64,000 nt of DNA from Pectinatus sp. (GTDB lineage: Bacteria > Bacillota > Negativicutes > Selenomonadales > Selenomonadaceae). The notes under the pieces are model-generated. The model worked only from the letters and a program-made list of their open reading frames with translations, made no database searches and had not been told where the DNA came from. The position numbers were made by a program, and so were the translations under genes. The stretch lies in the NCBI GenBank assembly GCA_020025135.1, contig JAHHSQ010000001.1, positions 62,001 through 126,000 of the forward strand. Reading direction: 5' to 3'. Within the stretch, counting starts at the first letter, position 1. Every line of letters begins with the position of its first letter. This document shows positions 54,359-62,832 of this stretch, piece after piece.

Positions 54359-55226
54359 TGATTTGCAAAGTAAACAGGCTTTTATCAATGCATCGCTCGC
54401 TGAGGTGTATAAAGCTGATACTGCCTTTAATGAGACCTTAGCAGAAGCGATGAATTACAGTCTTTTAGCTGGTGGAAAGCGTTTGCGCCCCATTCTTTTG
54501 ATGGCAACAGTCGATACCTTGGGCAAGAAGGGAGAATTGTACTGCGATGCGGCCTTGGCCTTGGAATTGATTCATACTTATTCCCTCATTCATGATGACC
54601 TCCCAGCTATGGATAATGATGATTATCGGCGGGGGCGTTTAACTAATCATAAGGTTTATGGTGCAGGCATGGCTATTTTAGCTGGTGACTCCCTTTTGAC
54701 GATGGCCTTTTCTTTGCTCAGCGATAGTAAAGAAATTCCCGAATCGAAAAAAGTAGCTCTCATCAGCGAACTAGCACAGGCTGCTGGCGCTGAAGGCATG
54801 GTTGGAGGACAGGCTTTAGACTTGCAATCAGAAAATAAGCGCATTGATTTTGCCACTTTGAAGAAACTACATGCGGCCAAAACAGGTTGCTTATTTAAGG
54901 CGGCAGTGCGCATGGGTGCCATTTTAGGCGATGCTAGTGAGAAAGAAATGCAAGCTCTTACAGATTATGCAGTTGGTTTTGGCTTGGCTTTCCAGATAAC
55001 AGATGATATTCTCGATGTCGTGGGGGATGAAAGTAAAATTGGTAAACCGCAAGGTAGTGATATCCGCAATCATAAGTCCACGTATGTCTCGCTGTTATCG
55101 TTAGAAGAAGCACAGCGATTAGCTGATGAAGCGATAGGACAAGCACAGAGCGCTTTGGATATGTTTGGCGAAAAAGCCGCTTTATTAAGGCATATTATCG
55201 GTATGCTAAGTAAGAGAGAAAAATAG
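54348..55226 (+). CDS. ispA: Polyprenyl synthetase IspA (farnesyl diphosphate synthase type)
   Basis: About 292 residues. First aspartate-rich motif IHDDLPAMDNDD and second QITDDILDVVGD, with LLAGGKRLRPILL and GGQALDLQSENK. It condenses isopentenyl diphosphate to farnesyl or geranylgeranyl diphosphate for undecaprenyl and quinone lipids. ATG 54348 is chosen; GTG 54333 lies within the ribosome site. dxs follows, so isoprenoid supply is clustered. Confidence 0.93.
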   Translation: MINNDLQSKQAFINASLAEVYKADTAFNETLAEAMNYSLLAGGKRLRPILLMATVDTLGKKGELYCDAALALELIHTYSLIHDDLPAMDNDDYRRGRLTNHKVYGAGMAILAGDSLLTMAFSLLSDSKEIPESKKVALISELAQAAGAEGMVGGQALDLQSENKRIDFATLKKLHAAKTGCLFKAAVRMGAILGDASEKEMQALTDYAVGFGLAFQITDDILDVVGDESKIGKPQGSDIRNHKSTYVSLLSLEEAQRLADEAIGQAQSALDMFGEKAALLRHIIGMLSKREK

Positions 55227-55234
55227 GTGTTACA

Positions 55235-57127
55235 GTGAATATATTGCAGAATTTAAAATTACCAGCGGAGATAAAGACACTTTCCCCTAGTGCCTTGGCA
55301 CAATTAGGGCAAGAATTGAGAGATTATATCATCAGTGTTGTAGCGCAAAATGGCGGACATCTTTCTCCTAATTTGGGAGTTGTGGAATTGACTCTTGCTC
55401 TTTTTCGTGTCTTCGATTTTCCGCAAGATAAAATTGTTTGGGATGTTGGGCATCAGGCTTATGCCTATAAAATTTTGTCCGATAGAAAAGAAAAATTTAC
55501 TACTTTACGCCAAAAAGGTGGTATTTCTGGGTTCCCTAAAAGAAGTGAGAGCATTTATGACCACTTCGGTGTAGGGCATGCCAGTACATCCTTGTCGGCA
55601 GCCTTAGGAATGGCGATTGCTCGCGATTTAAACGGTGACGATTATAAAGTGATAGGTGTTATCGGCGATGGTTCTTTGACTGGTGGAGAAGCTTTTGAAG
55701 CCTTAAATAATATCGGTTCTTTGCAAAAAAATATTTTGGTCATTTTAAATGACAATGAGATGTCTATAGCTAAAAATGTTGGGGCGATTTCACAATATTT
55801 GGCGACAATCCGCACAATGCCTCGCTACAATCAATTGAAAAAAGATGTCGGCAAACTTTTAAATGCCGTTCCGCATTTTGGTGACCGCTTGTATAAAAAA
55901 GCAGAAAGCATTAAAACAAGCCTCAAAAACGCCATCAGTGAGGGCTGTATTTTTGAAGAGTTGGGTCTAAATTATATCGGCCCTTTAGACGGAAATGATT
56001 TGCCACAATTGATTGAAGTTTTAGAAAAAGTGAAATTGATGGAAGGCCCTATTCTCTTGCACGTTTGTACGCAAAAGGGGAAGGGATATTTGCCAGCTGA
56101 GCAAAAACCAGATTGTTTCCATGGCATTGGTAAATTTAACATTGCTGATGGTAGTAAAGTGGTGAGTGCAGACAATGTTCCCACTTATACTGCTGTTTTT
56201 GCCAAAACCTTGGAAAATTTGGCAGCAGAAGATGAAGATATAGTCGCCATTACGGCAGCTATGCCAGATGGCACTGGTTTAAAACAGTTTGCCAAACTTT
56301 ATCCGAAACGGTTTTTTGATGTCGGTATTGCTGAAGAACACGCTTTTACGATGGCTGCAGGTTTAGCTACGCAAGGAAAAAAACCGGTAGTAGCAGTTTA
56401 CTCCACTTTTGCGCAACGTGCTTACGACCAGATTTTGCATGACATCTGTTTGCAAAATTTGCCAGTGGTGATGTGTCTAGACCGAGGTGGTTTAGTAGGA
56501 GAAGATGGACCTACGCATCATGGGGTGTTTGACTACTCATTTTTGCGTAATATCCCTAATATTGTTTTATTGGCTCCGAAAGATGAAGATGAATTGCAGA
56601 TTATGTTACAATCCGCATTTACTTATGCTAGACCGGTAGCTATTCGTTATCCGCGGGGTAAGGCTTTAGGCGTGAAGCTAGAAAAAAGAGAAATACTTCC
56701 TTTGGGGCAGGCCGAATATCTGCGTCAGGGGGGCAATATCCTTATCTGGGCGATTGGTTCGATGGTGCGCATCGCTGAAATGGCAGCAGAAATTTTGGCA
56801 AAGGAAGGTATTTATTGTAGTGTGGTAAATGCTAGATTTGTCAAACCTTTAGATGAAAAATTGCTTTTAGAAACGGTGAAGAGAAGCAGGTGCCTAATCA
56901 CTTTGGAAGAGAATGTCCTCGCGGGTGGCTTCGGTTCTGCTATTTTGGAAACTTTGGTGCGACATCAGGCTCATCATTTGCCTATTTACTGCTATGGTAT
57001 ACCAGATTGTTTTGTCGGTCACGGAAAAACAGAGGCTCTTTTAGAGGATTTGGCTTTAACAGCACCGCAAATTGCCGATAAAATAAGAAAAATTGCCTAC
57101 AATGGAAATGGCTTATTAGATAAATAG
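55235..57127 (+). CDS. dxs: 1-deoxy-D-xylulose-5-phosphate synthase Dxs
   Basis: 630 residues from GTG 55235. A thiamine-diphosphate transketolase-like enzyme that makes DXP from pyruvate and glyceraldehyde-3-phosphate, first step of the MEP pathway. IVWDVGHQAYAYKIL, GDGSLTGGEAFEALNN and LNDNEMSIAKNVGAIS bind the cofactor. The second half has DVGIAEEHAFTMAAGLA, DRGGLVGEDGPTHHGVFD and AIRYPRGKA. Downstream of ispA by eight bases. Confidence 0.97.
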   Translation: MNILQNLKLPAEIKTLSPSALAQLGQELRDYIISVVAQNGGHLSPNLGVVELTLALFRVFDFPQDKIVWDVGHQAYAYKILSDRKEKFTTLRQKGGISGFPKRSESIYDHFGVGHASTSLSAALGMAIARDLNGDDYKVIGVIGDGSLTGGEAFEALNNIGSLQKNILVILNDNEMSIAKNVGAISQYLATIRTMPRYNQLKKDVGKLLNAVPHFGDRLYKKAESIKTSLKNAISEGCIFEELGLNYIGPLDGNDLPQLIEVLEKVKLMEGPILLHVCTQKGKGYLPAEQKPDCFHGIGKFNIADGSKVVSADNVPTYTAVFAKTLENLAAEDEDIVAITAAMPDGTGLKQFAKLYPKRFFDVGIAEEHAFTMAAGLATQGKKPVVAVYSTFAQRAYDQILHDICLQNLPVVMCLDRGGLVGEDGPTHHGVFDYSFLRNIPNIVLLAPKDEDELQIMLQSAFTYARPVAIRYPRGKALGVKLEKREILPLGQAEYLRQGGNILIWAIGSMVRIAEMAAEILAKEGIYCSVVNARFVKPLDEKLLLETVKRSRCLITLEENVLAGGFGSAILETLVRHQAHHLPIYCYGIPDCFVGHGKTEALLEDLALTAPQIADKIRKIAYNGNGLLDK

Positions 57128-57134
57128 TGAAAAA

Positions 57135-57932
57135 ATGAGTAAAGAAAGATTAGATAGTTTATTAACGATTAAACAATTAATGCCGAGCAGAGAAAGGGCA
57201 AAAGTGGCAATTAAGGCCGGTTTGGTTTTAGTTGATGGAAAAAAGATAGTAAAACCAAGTACTTTAGTTGATAGTGAAACGGAAATTCGCATTTTAGGCG
57301 ATAATATTGGTTATGTCAGCCGAGGCGGGTTGAAACTGGCGAAGGCTTTAGAAGTATTCCCGTTAGATTTACATGGCAAAGTTGGTCTTGATATTGGAGC
57401 TTCCACTGGCGGATTTACTGATTGTTCCTTGCAAAACGGGGCGAAAAAGATGTTTGCCGTTGATGTCGGTCATTCGCAGCTGGCAGAAAAGTTGCGACAG
57501 GACAAGCGCGTAGTAAATATGGAGCGCACCAATATCCGTTATGTGACAGTTACAGATTTGGGAGAACAAGTTGACTTTATCACAATAGATGTAGCGTTTA
57601 TCTCTCTTGGTAAAGTTTTGCCGGTTATTAGACCTCTATTAAAACCGACAGGGTATATCGTTGCACTCATTAAACCGCAATTTGAAGCTGGTAAGGAATA
57701 TCTTAGTAAACGCGGAGTAGTGCGCGATGCCAAAGTGCATAAACAGGTTATCAAGTGCCTTTGTGCTTTCGCTGTGGAGTGCGGTTACGGAATTTTGGGG
57801 CTCGATTACTCACCAGTAAAAGGCCCTGAGGGAAATATAGAATATTTGCTTTTTTTAGGAATGAAGCGAGAAGCGACAATTCCTCTGCAGATAGATGAGC
57901 TTGTTCTGGCAGCCCATACTGCTTTAGCTTGA
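57135..57932 (+). CDS. tlyA: TlyA family rRNA methyltransferase
   Basis: 265 residues. An S4 RNA-binding domain (about 3-60) is followed by an FtsJ-like SAM domain with GLDIGASTGGFTDCSLQNGA, MFAVDVGHSQLAEKL and IKPQFEAGKE. TlyA proteins methylate ribose of 16S and 23S rRNA; some are called hemolysins. Sits between dxs and nadK as in many Bacillota. Confidence 0.93.
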   Translation: MSKERLDSLLTIKQLMPSRERAKVAIKAGLVLVDGKKIVKPSTLVDSETEIRILGDNIGYVSRGGLKLAKALEVFPLDLHGKVGLDIGASTGGFTDCSLQNGAKKMFAVDVGHSQLAEKLRQDKRVVNMERTNIRYVTVTDLGEQVDFITIDVAFISLGKVLPVIRPLLKPTGYIVALIKPQFEAGKEYLSKRGVVRDAKVHKQVIKCLCAFAVECGYGILGLDYSPVKGPEGNIEYLLFLGMKREATIPLQIDELVLAAHTALA

Positions 57933-57976
57933 CCCAATAATTTCATAAGCATGGCGATACGATAAGGGAGTGCAAA

Positions 57977-58825
57977 ATGAAAATAGGTATTTTCCCCAAT
58001 GAAGGAAAGAAAGACAGTGTAAATATACTGGCCAAGATGGTTTCTTATTTTCAAAAAAGAAAAGTGGAGATATTTTTACCGCCACATTTAGCCAGCGAAT
58101 ATGGCGGTAAACCATTTCAATTTTCCAATATAGAAAATTTACAAGAAAGTTTAGACTTGGCTATCAGTATTGGCGGTGATGGTACTTTGCTTGGCATTTC
58201 GCGAGAATTAGCGCCGCACGGCATACCTGTCTGTGGCGTTAATTTGGGTACTTTGGGTTTTTTAACGGATATCGAAATCAATGAATTAGAGGAACGTCTT
58301 GGCAATATTATTTCTGGACAGTATGTCATTGAACATCGCCTTATGTTAGCTGCTTATATCAAACAACAGGGTATGCGAAAATTGCTTGGTTACGCTCTTA
58401 ATGATGTCGTCGTTAAGGCTAATAATTTAAACATGGTTGGACTGGAATTAAAATTAAATTCCTATAAAATTGCCGATTATCGTGCTGATGGTCTCATCGT
58501 CGCCTCGCCGACAGGTTCTACGGCCTATTCTCTGTCAGCTGGTGGGCCGATAGTTAATCCAGAGGCTCAGGTCATTTTGTTGACTCCCATATGTCCGCAC
58601 ACCTTTTATGTGCGTCCTATTGTGATAAATGGTACGGAGGAAGTTTTAATTCGCATTAAAGATACTCTGCATGAAAATTTTCTCACGCTAGATGGGGCCG
58701 TCAATTATTCAGTTAAGGCGGAAGACGTCATTTATATTAAAAAAGCTCCTTTTAGTGCTCAAATAGTGCGATTTACCGACAGAAATTATTATCAAGTGTT
58801 AGTCAAAAAATTATTGATAAATTAG
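57977..58825 (+). CDS. nadK: NAD kinase NadK
   Basis: 282 residues. It phosphorylates NAD to NADP. GGDGTLLGISRELA and VNLGTLGFLTDI carry the GGDG motif; ADGLIVASPTGSTAYSLSAGG is the second nucleotide-binding motif. GGGAGTG precedes ATG 57977. Nine bases separate it from the methylase gene. Confidence 0.95.
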   Translation: MKIGIFPNEGKKDSVNILAKMVSYFQKRKVEIFLPPHLASEYGGKPFQFSNIENLQESLDLAISIGGDGTLLGISRELAPHGIPVCGVNLGTLGFLTDIEINELEERLGNIISGQYVIEHRLMLAAYIKQQGMRKLLGYALNDVVVKANNLNMVGLELKLNSYKIADYRADGLIVASPTGSTAYSLSAGGPIVNPEAQVILLTPICPHTFYVRPIVINGTEEVLIRIKDTLHENFLTLDGAVNYSVKAEDVIYIKKAPFSAQIVRFTDRNYYQVLVKKLLIN

Positions 58826-58834
58826 GGGAACATT

Positions 58835-59392
58835 ATGCAGTGGATGAGCAATTCTTTGCAATTAAATAAGGCGCTGTTAAAAGCGGTTTTATCACAGGCT
58901 AAAACTATCGTCGATGCTACTTGTGGAAATGGGAATGACACATTCTTTTTAGCACAAAATATGGCAAGTGATGCCCATATATATGCTTTTGATATTCAAG
59001 AAGTGGCAATAGAGAATACTAAAGAATTGACACGAGAATATTCTGACCGCATCACTTATATCTGTGATTCACATCAAAATTTTGCCCAATATATTGCAGA
59101 TAAAATTGATATTGTTGTCTTTAATTTGGGTTATTTGCCGAAAGGGAATCACGCTTTAACAACTACGGCTGAGGTTACTTTGCCGACCTTAAAGAGTTTT
59201 TTGGAACATTTACAAGTGCAAGGGCATATATCGCTGGCCGTTTATAGCGGACATCCAGCTGGGTTAGAAGAAGAAAATGAATTGTATGCTTATGCAAAGA
59301 AACTAGATAAGCGACGTTTTACAGTAGGGTGGTATAAGTTAGTTAATCATCCGCAAGCACCTAGTTTGTGTTGGATAGAAAAACAAAAATAA
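58835..59392 (+). CDS. Putative rRNA/SAM methylase (YtqB family)
   Basis: 185 residues. Class I SAM methyltransferase: ATCGNGNDTFFLAQNM (SAM loop), YAFDIQEVAIENTKEL, FNLGYLPKGNHALTTTAEVT and LAVYSGHPAGLEEENEL match the YtqB/PF06962 family. The tRNA or rRNA target is not established here. GGGGAAC precedes the ATG. Confidence 0.88.
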   Translation: MQWMSNSLQLNKALLKAVLSQAKTIVDATCGNGNDTFFLAQNMASDAHIYAFDIQEVAIENTKELTREYSDRITYICDSHQNFAQYIADKIDIVVFNLGYLPKGNHALTTTAEVTLPTLKSFLEHLQVQGHISLAVYSGHPAGLEEENELYAYAKKLDKRRFTVGWYKLVNHPQAPSLCWIEKQK

Positions 59393-59490
59393 GTGTTTTA
59401 TTATCTTTTATATCATCTATAGTGTAGTTTTTATCTATTCCATTATTTTTATTATTTTGATATTTTTGTAACTATTTACAAGAAATATGG

Positions 59491-59496
59491 TATAAT
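59491..59496 (+). promoter_or_regulatory. Extended -10 promoter of argR
   Basis: TATAAT with TGG before it (TG-N extended -10). TTGTAA lies 19 bases before. Further AT-rich dyads (GTATAATTATAA, TGAATACTATATTA) follow, resembling ArgR-box half sites and suggesting self-regulation. Confidence 0.45.
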
Positions 59497-59597
59497 TTAA
59501 GAGTAAAAGTGTATAATTATAATGAAAATGAATACTATATTAAGAATACCATATTAATTACATAGAGATACCAATAATAAAAGAAAGGGATTGTCCG

Positions 59598-59639
59598 ATG
59601 CACTGCTGGAAAATTATTCCTATTCGGGACAAAAGGTGA
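59598..59639 (+). CDS. Possible short leader peptide before argR (13 residues)
   Basis: ATG 59598, eight bases after AAAGGGA, encodes MHCWKIIPIRDKR. Its stop TGA lies in the argR ribosome site AAGGTGA. It may couple translation to argR. No homology is claimed; it could be chance. Confidence 0.3.
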   Translation: MHCWKIIPIRDKR

Positions 59640-59644
59640 AGACT

Positions 59645-60100
59645 ATGAAATCATTTCGTCATGAAAAAATCAGAGATATTATCAAGAATAATGTCATTGA
59701 AACGCAAGAAGAATTGACGGAGGCATTGCGCAACCACCAAATTTATGTGACGCAAGCAACCGTTTCGCGTGACATAAAAGAGATGAAATTGATTAAGTTA
59801 CCTACAGCAGATAATCGCTATCGCTATGCTAGTCCTATCGACAGAGACCTCTTGTATTCAAAAAATAATATGAGGCATATTTTTAGAGACAGTGTCTTGT
59901 CCGTTAAGAGCAGTCAAAATATCGTTGTCGTAAGGACATTGCCCGGAGCTGCGAATATCGTTGCTGCGACGATGGATTTTGAAGGTTGGGAAGAAATTTT
60001 GGGAACGGTAGCTGGAAATGATACCATATTGGTGGTGGTTAGCCCTGATGCTTCTATAGATGAAGTGGTCAATAGATTGGAAATGTTACGCAAGGTTTAA
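59645..60100 (+). CDS. argR: Arginine repressor ArgR
   Basis: 151 residues from ATG 59645, five bases after AAGGTGA; a TTG start 18 codons earlier is unlikely. N-terminal winged helix RHEKIRDIIKNNVIETQEEL and TQATVSRDIKEMKLIKL; C-terminal domain with VVRTLPGAANIVAATMD and GTVAGNDTILVV, which binds arginine and makes the hexamer. It lies next to recN as in many Bacillota. Confidence 0.95.
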   Translation: MKSFRHEKIRDIIKNNVIETQEELTEALRNHQIYVTQATVSRDIKEMKLIKLPTADNRYRYASPIDRDLLYSKNNMRHIFRDSVLSVKSSQNIVVVRTLPGAANIVAATMDFEGWEEILGTVAGNDTILVVVSPDASIDEVVNRLEMLRKV

Positions 60101-60129
60101 TCTTAATTGGTATTGGTAGAGGAATTTTT

Positions 60130-61824
60130 ATGTTAAAAACATTAACAGTATGGAACTTTGCTTTAATAGAACATGCTATTATTGATTTTACGGAAAAATT
60201 AAATATTTTTACAGGAGAAACTGGGGCAGGGAAATCAATTCTTATTGGCTCATTAGAATTACTTTTGGGAAAAAGGGCAAGTGCAGATTTTATCAGAACC
60301 GGAGCGGATTATTTGCGCGTAGAGGCGATATTTGATAGCCCATTAGATGGTCCAGTACATAGTTTTTTACGAGATAATGCCATTGTCGATGATTCGCCAG
60401 AAGTGATTGTCGTAAGGCAGGTTAATCGCAATGGCAAAAACATTATTCAAATAAATGGCTGTCACGTGACGTTGAATATTTTAAAGAGCTTGGGAGCTTT
60501 GTTATTTGATATTCACGGTCAGCATGATAATCAGTTGCTGCTCTCTACGGGGCAGCAACTAACTCTCTTAGATAATGCCATCGCTGAAAATGGTTTGGTG
60601 AGTGGGGAGTATAAAGAAGCATATGAAAAATATCTGTCCAGTCAAGAAAAGTTAAAATTGGCGTTAGCTAGTAGCAATAAACAGCGTTTAGAGATGTTAA
60701 AATGGCAACGCGATGAAATTGAAAATGTCAATTTTAAAATTGAGGAATTCAATGCGCTGGAAGAACAGATAAAAAAAATGACTAATTTTGAAAAAATAGT
60801 CAAACATGTCAATAATATTGACCATTTGCTGACCAGTGAAGATGGCGTAGGTGTATTGTCAATGCTCACTCAGGTACAACATGATTTGGCAATTTTGACA
60901 GATTACGACGAAGAGTTCCGTCCTTGGCAAGATAAAATTGAAGATATTTACTTGCAAGCAGAAGAATGTGCCGGTAATCTTCGCTCCTATATTGACCGCT
61001 TTGAATTTAATCCTACCGAATTAGATACTTTGTTGAGTCGTCGGCACAGCCTAGAGCGGTTGTGTCGCAAGTATGGTCCAACGCCAGAAGAAGTATTGTC
61101 TTATTACGGCAAAATAAGCGAGGAAATAGAGAATATCGAAAATTGTGATACGGTAATAGCCAATTTACAGCACGAAGTGGCGGAAAATAAACAAGTTTTA
61201 CAAAAAAAAGCTGAGAAATGGCGGATTTTGCGCACGGGCATGGCCAAGAAACTTTCGCAAAAAATTACCGCATATTTACAAGATTTGGGAATGAAGGAAG
61301 GACAATTCTCTATCGAAGTTATTCCTTTAGATGAATTTACGCCAAGGGGTACGGAAAATGTGCAAATTATGTTTAGTGCCAATCGGGGGGAACCATTAAA
61401 GCCTTTGCAAAAAATTGCTTCTGGTGGTGAATTATCCCGTATTTCTTTGGCAGTAAAGACAGCTACTGCTTACACAGAACCAGTAGAAACGATGATTTTT
61501 GATGAAATCGATACAGGTATTGGCGGTAAGACGGCGCAACGCGTAGCTGAGCGAATTGCCTCGATATCATTTTGTAAACAGGTTATTTGTATCACTCATT
61601 TACCGCAAATAGCTGTGATGGCTGATAAGCAATTTTATATTGAAAAGATGGCGCGAGGCAGTCATACTACAACCAACATTCAAGTGCTAGCTGCTGGCGA
61701 ACAGTTGCACGAAATTGCTCGCATGGCTTCTGGCATTGATATTACAGCTGCCGCTTTAGAAAATGCAATGGAGATGTTAAATAGTGCTAAGGAGCGAAAA
61801 AGAGAATTGGCTGAAGAACCGTGA
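60130..61824 (+). CDS. recN: DNA repair protein RecN
   Basis: 564 residues, SMC-like. Walker A FTGETGAGKSILIGSLE, FDIHGQHDNQLLLS, a central coiled coil (about 155-370), signature ASGGELSRISLAVK and Walker B MIFDEIDTGIGGKTAQ, ending ITHLPQIAVMADKQF. It acts in recombination repair of double-strand breaks. It overlaps the next gene by 41 bases. Confidence 0.96.
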   Translation: MLKTLTVWNFALIEHAIIDFTEKLNIFTGETGAGKSILIGSLELLLGKRASADFIRTGADYLRVEAIFDSPLDGPVHSFLRDNAIVDDSPEVIVVRQVNRNGKNIIQINGCHVTLNILKSLGALLFDIHGQHDNQLLLSTGQQLTLLDNAIAENGLVSGEYKEAYEKYLSSQEKLKLALASSNKQRLEMLKWQRDEIENVNFKIEEFNALEEQIKKMTNFEKIVKHVNNIDHLLTSEDGVGVLSMLTQVQHDLAILTDYDEEFRPWQDKIEDIYLQAEECAGNLRSYIDRFEFNPTELDTLLSRRHSLERLCRKYGPTPEEVLSYYGKISEEIENIENCDTVIANLQHEVAENKQVLQKKAEKWRILRTGMAKKLSQKITAYLQDLGMKEGQFSIEVIPLDEFTPRGTENVQIMFSANRGEPLKPLQKIASGGELSRISLAVKTATAYTEPVETMIFDEIDTGIGGKTAQRVAERIASISFCKQVICITHLPQIAVMADKQFYIEKMARGSHTTTNIQVLAAGEQLHEIARMASGIDITAAALENAMEMLNSAKERKRELAEEP

Positions 61825-62371
61825 AATTGATGCCAACTTAGTAGAGAAAACTCTTTCTACTAAGCCGATTTATACAGGGCGGTTATTACACGTTTATGAA
61901 GATAGGGTGCTACTACCTAACGGACGAGAAACGACGCGAGAGTGGATAAAACATCCAGGGGCAGCTGCCGTTATTCCCTATACGGATAAAGGAGAAATCA
62001 TTTTGGTGCGGCAGTACCGTTATCCGTTACAGCAAGTAACTTGGGAAATTCCAGCTGGCAAGTTGGATAAAGAGGGGGAAGACCCCCTAATGTGTGCAAA
62101 GCGCGAATTAGGGGAAGAAACTGGCTATATTGCGCAAAGATACACTAAACTATTTACCATGGCTACCACAGCCGGATTTTCCAATGAATACATTCATATT
62201 TATTTGGCGGAGGGATTGGAAAGTGGCGTAAAACACCCTGATGAGGACGAATTTGTCGAAACTGTCGTCTTGCCACTGGAAAAAGCGTTAGAAATGATTT
62301 ATAATAATTCGATAATCGATGCTAAGACTATGGCAGCTATTTTACAGGTAGCTAAAATGAAGAGAAAATGA
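61784..62371 (+). CDS. NUDIX hydrolase, ADP-ribose pyrophosphatase type
   Basis: 195 residues from GTG 61784; starts further in are possible, but no clear site is seen because it overlaps recN. The Nudix box is GKLDKEGEDPLMCAKRELGE followed by ETGY. REWIKHPGAAAVIPYTDKGE and VRQYRYPLQQVTWEIPAG are typical of ADP-ribose pyrophosphatases (NudF). It splits ADP-ribose to AMP and ribose-5-phosphate. Confidence 0.9.
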   Translation: MLRSEKENWLKNREIDANLVEKTLSTKPIYTGRLLHVYEDRVLLPNGRETTREWIKHPGAAAVIPYTDKGEIILVRQYRYPLQQVTWEIPAGKLDKEGEDPLMCAKRELGEETGYIAQRYTKLFTMATTAGFSNEYIHIYLAEGLESGVKHPDEDEFVETVVLPLEKALEMIYNNSIIDAKTMAAILQVAKMKRK

Positions 62372-62457
62372 TTTTCTTTATCCAGTTTTCGTTAGATAAT
62401 TTAGGAAAGGGAAAGCTGTTGTTCAATTTATAGATGGTGAACAACAGTAGGAAAAAT

Positions 62458-62832
62458 ATGTTCGGTTTTGGAAAGGATATGATATTCTGCATACCGGGCT
62501 TGATTTTAGCCCTCAGCGTTCATGAATATGCACACGCTTTAGCAGCAGTAAAATGCGGTGATGAATCACCTCGGATGATGGGAAGATTGACCTTAAACCC
62601 CATTCAGCACATTGACCCGTGGGGATTAATCGCCCTTTTCTTTTTTAAATTTGGTTGGGGCAGACCAGTACCGATAAACCCCAATAATTTTAACAATCCC
62701 AAGCGAGATGAAATTGTAGTCTCTTTAGCAGGACCGGTGGCTAATTTATTGTTGGCCATAGTTACCGGCTTAGTTTTGGGCATTGTCTATAAAGCAGGAA
62801 TGTGGACACCGGTAGTAAATGATATTCTTTAT
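62458..62832 (+). CDS. Site-2 protease family (M50) metalloprotease, exon 1
   Basis: 125 codons from ATG 62458 (AGGA just upstream). The zinc site HEYAH (in LALSVHEYAHALAAVKC) sits in the first membrane helix. MMGRLTLNPIQHIDPWG, FGWGRPVPINPNNFNNP and VVSLAGPVANLLLAIV are typical of the small YwhC/S2P family. The frame ends DILY and then TAA, the first bases of a group I intron. Joining 62832 to 63294 restores a 211-residue protein. The substrate is unknown. Confidence 0.9.
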
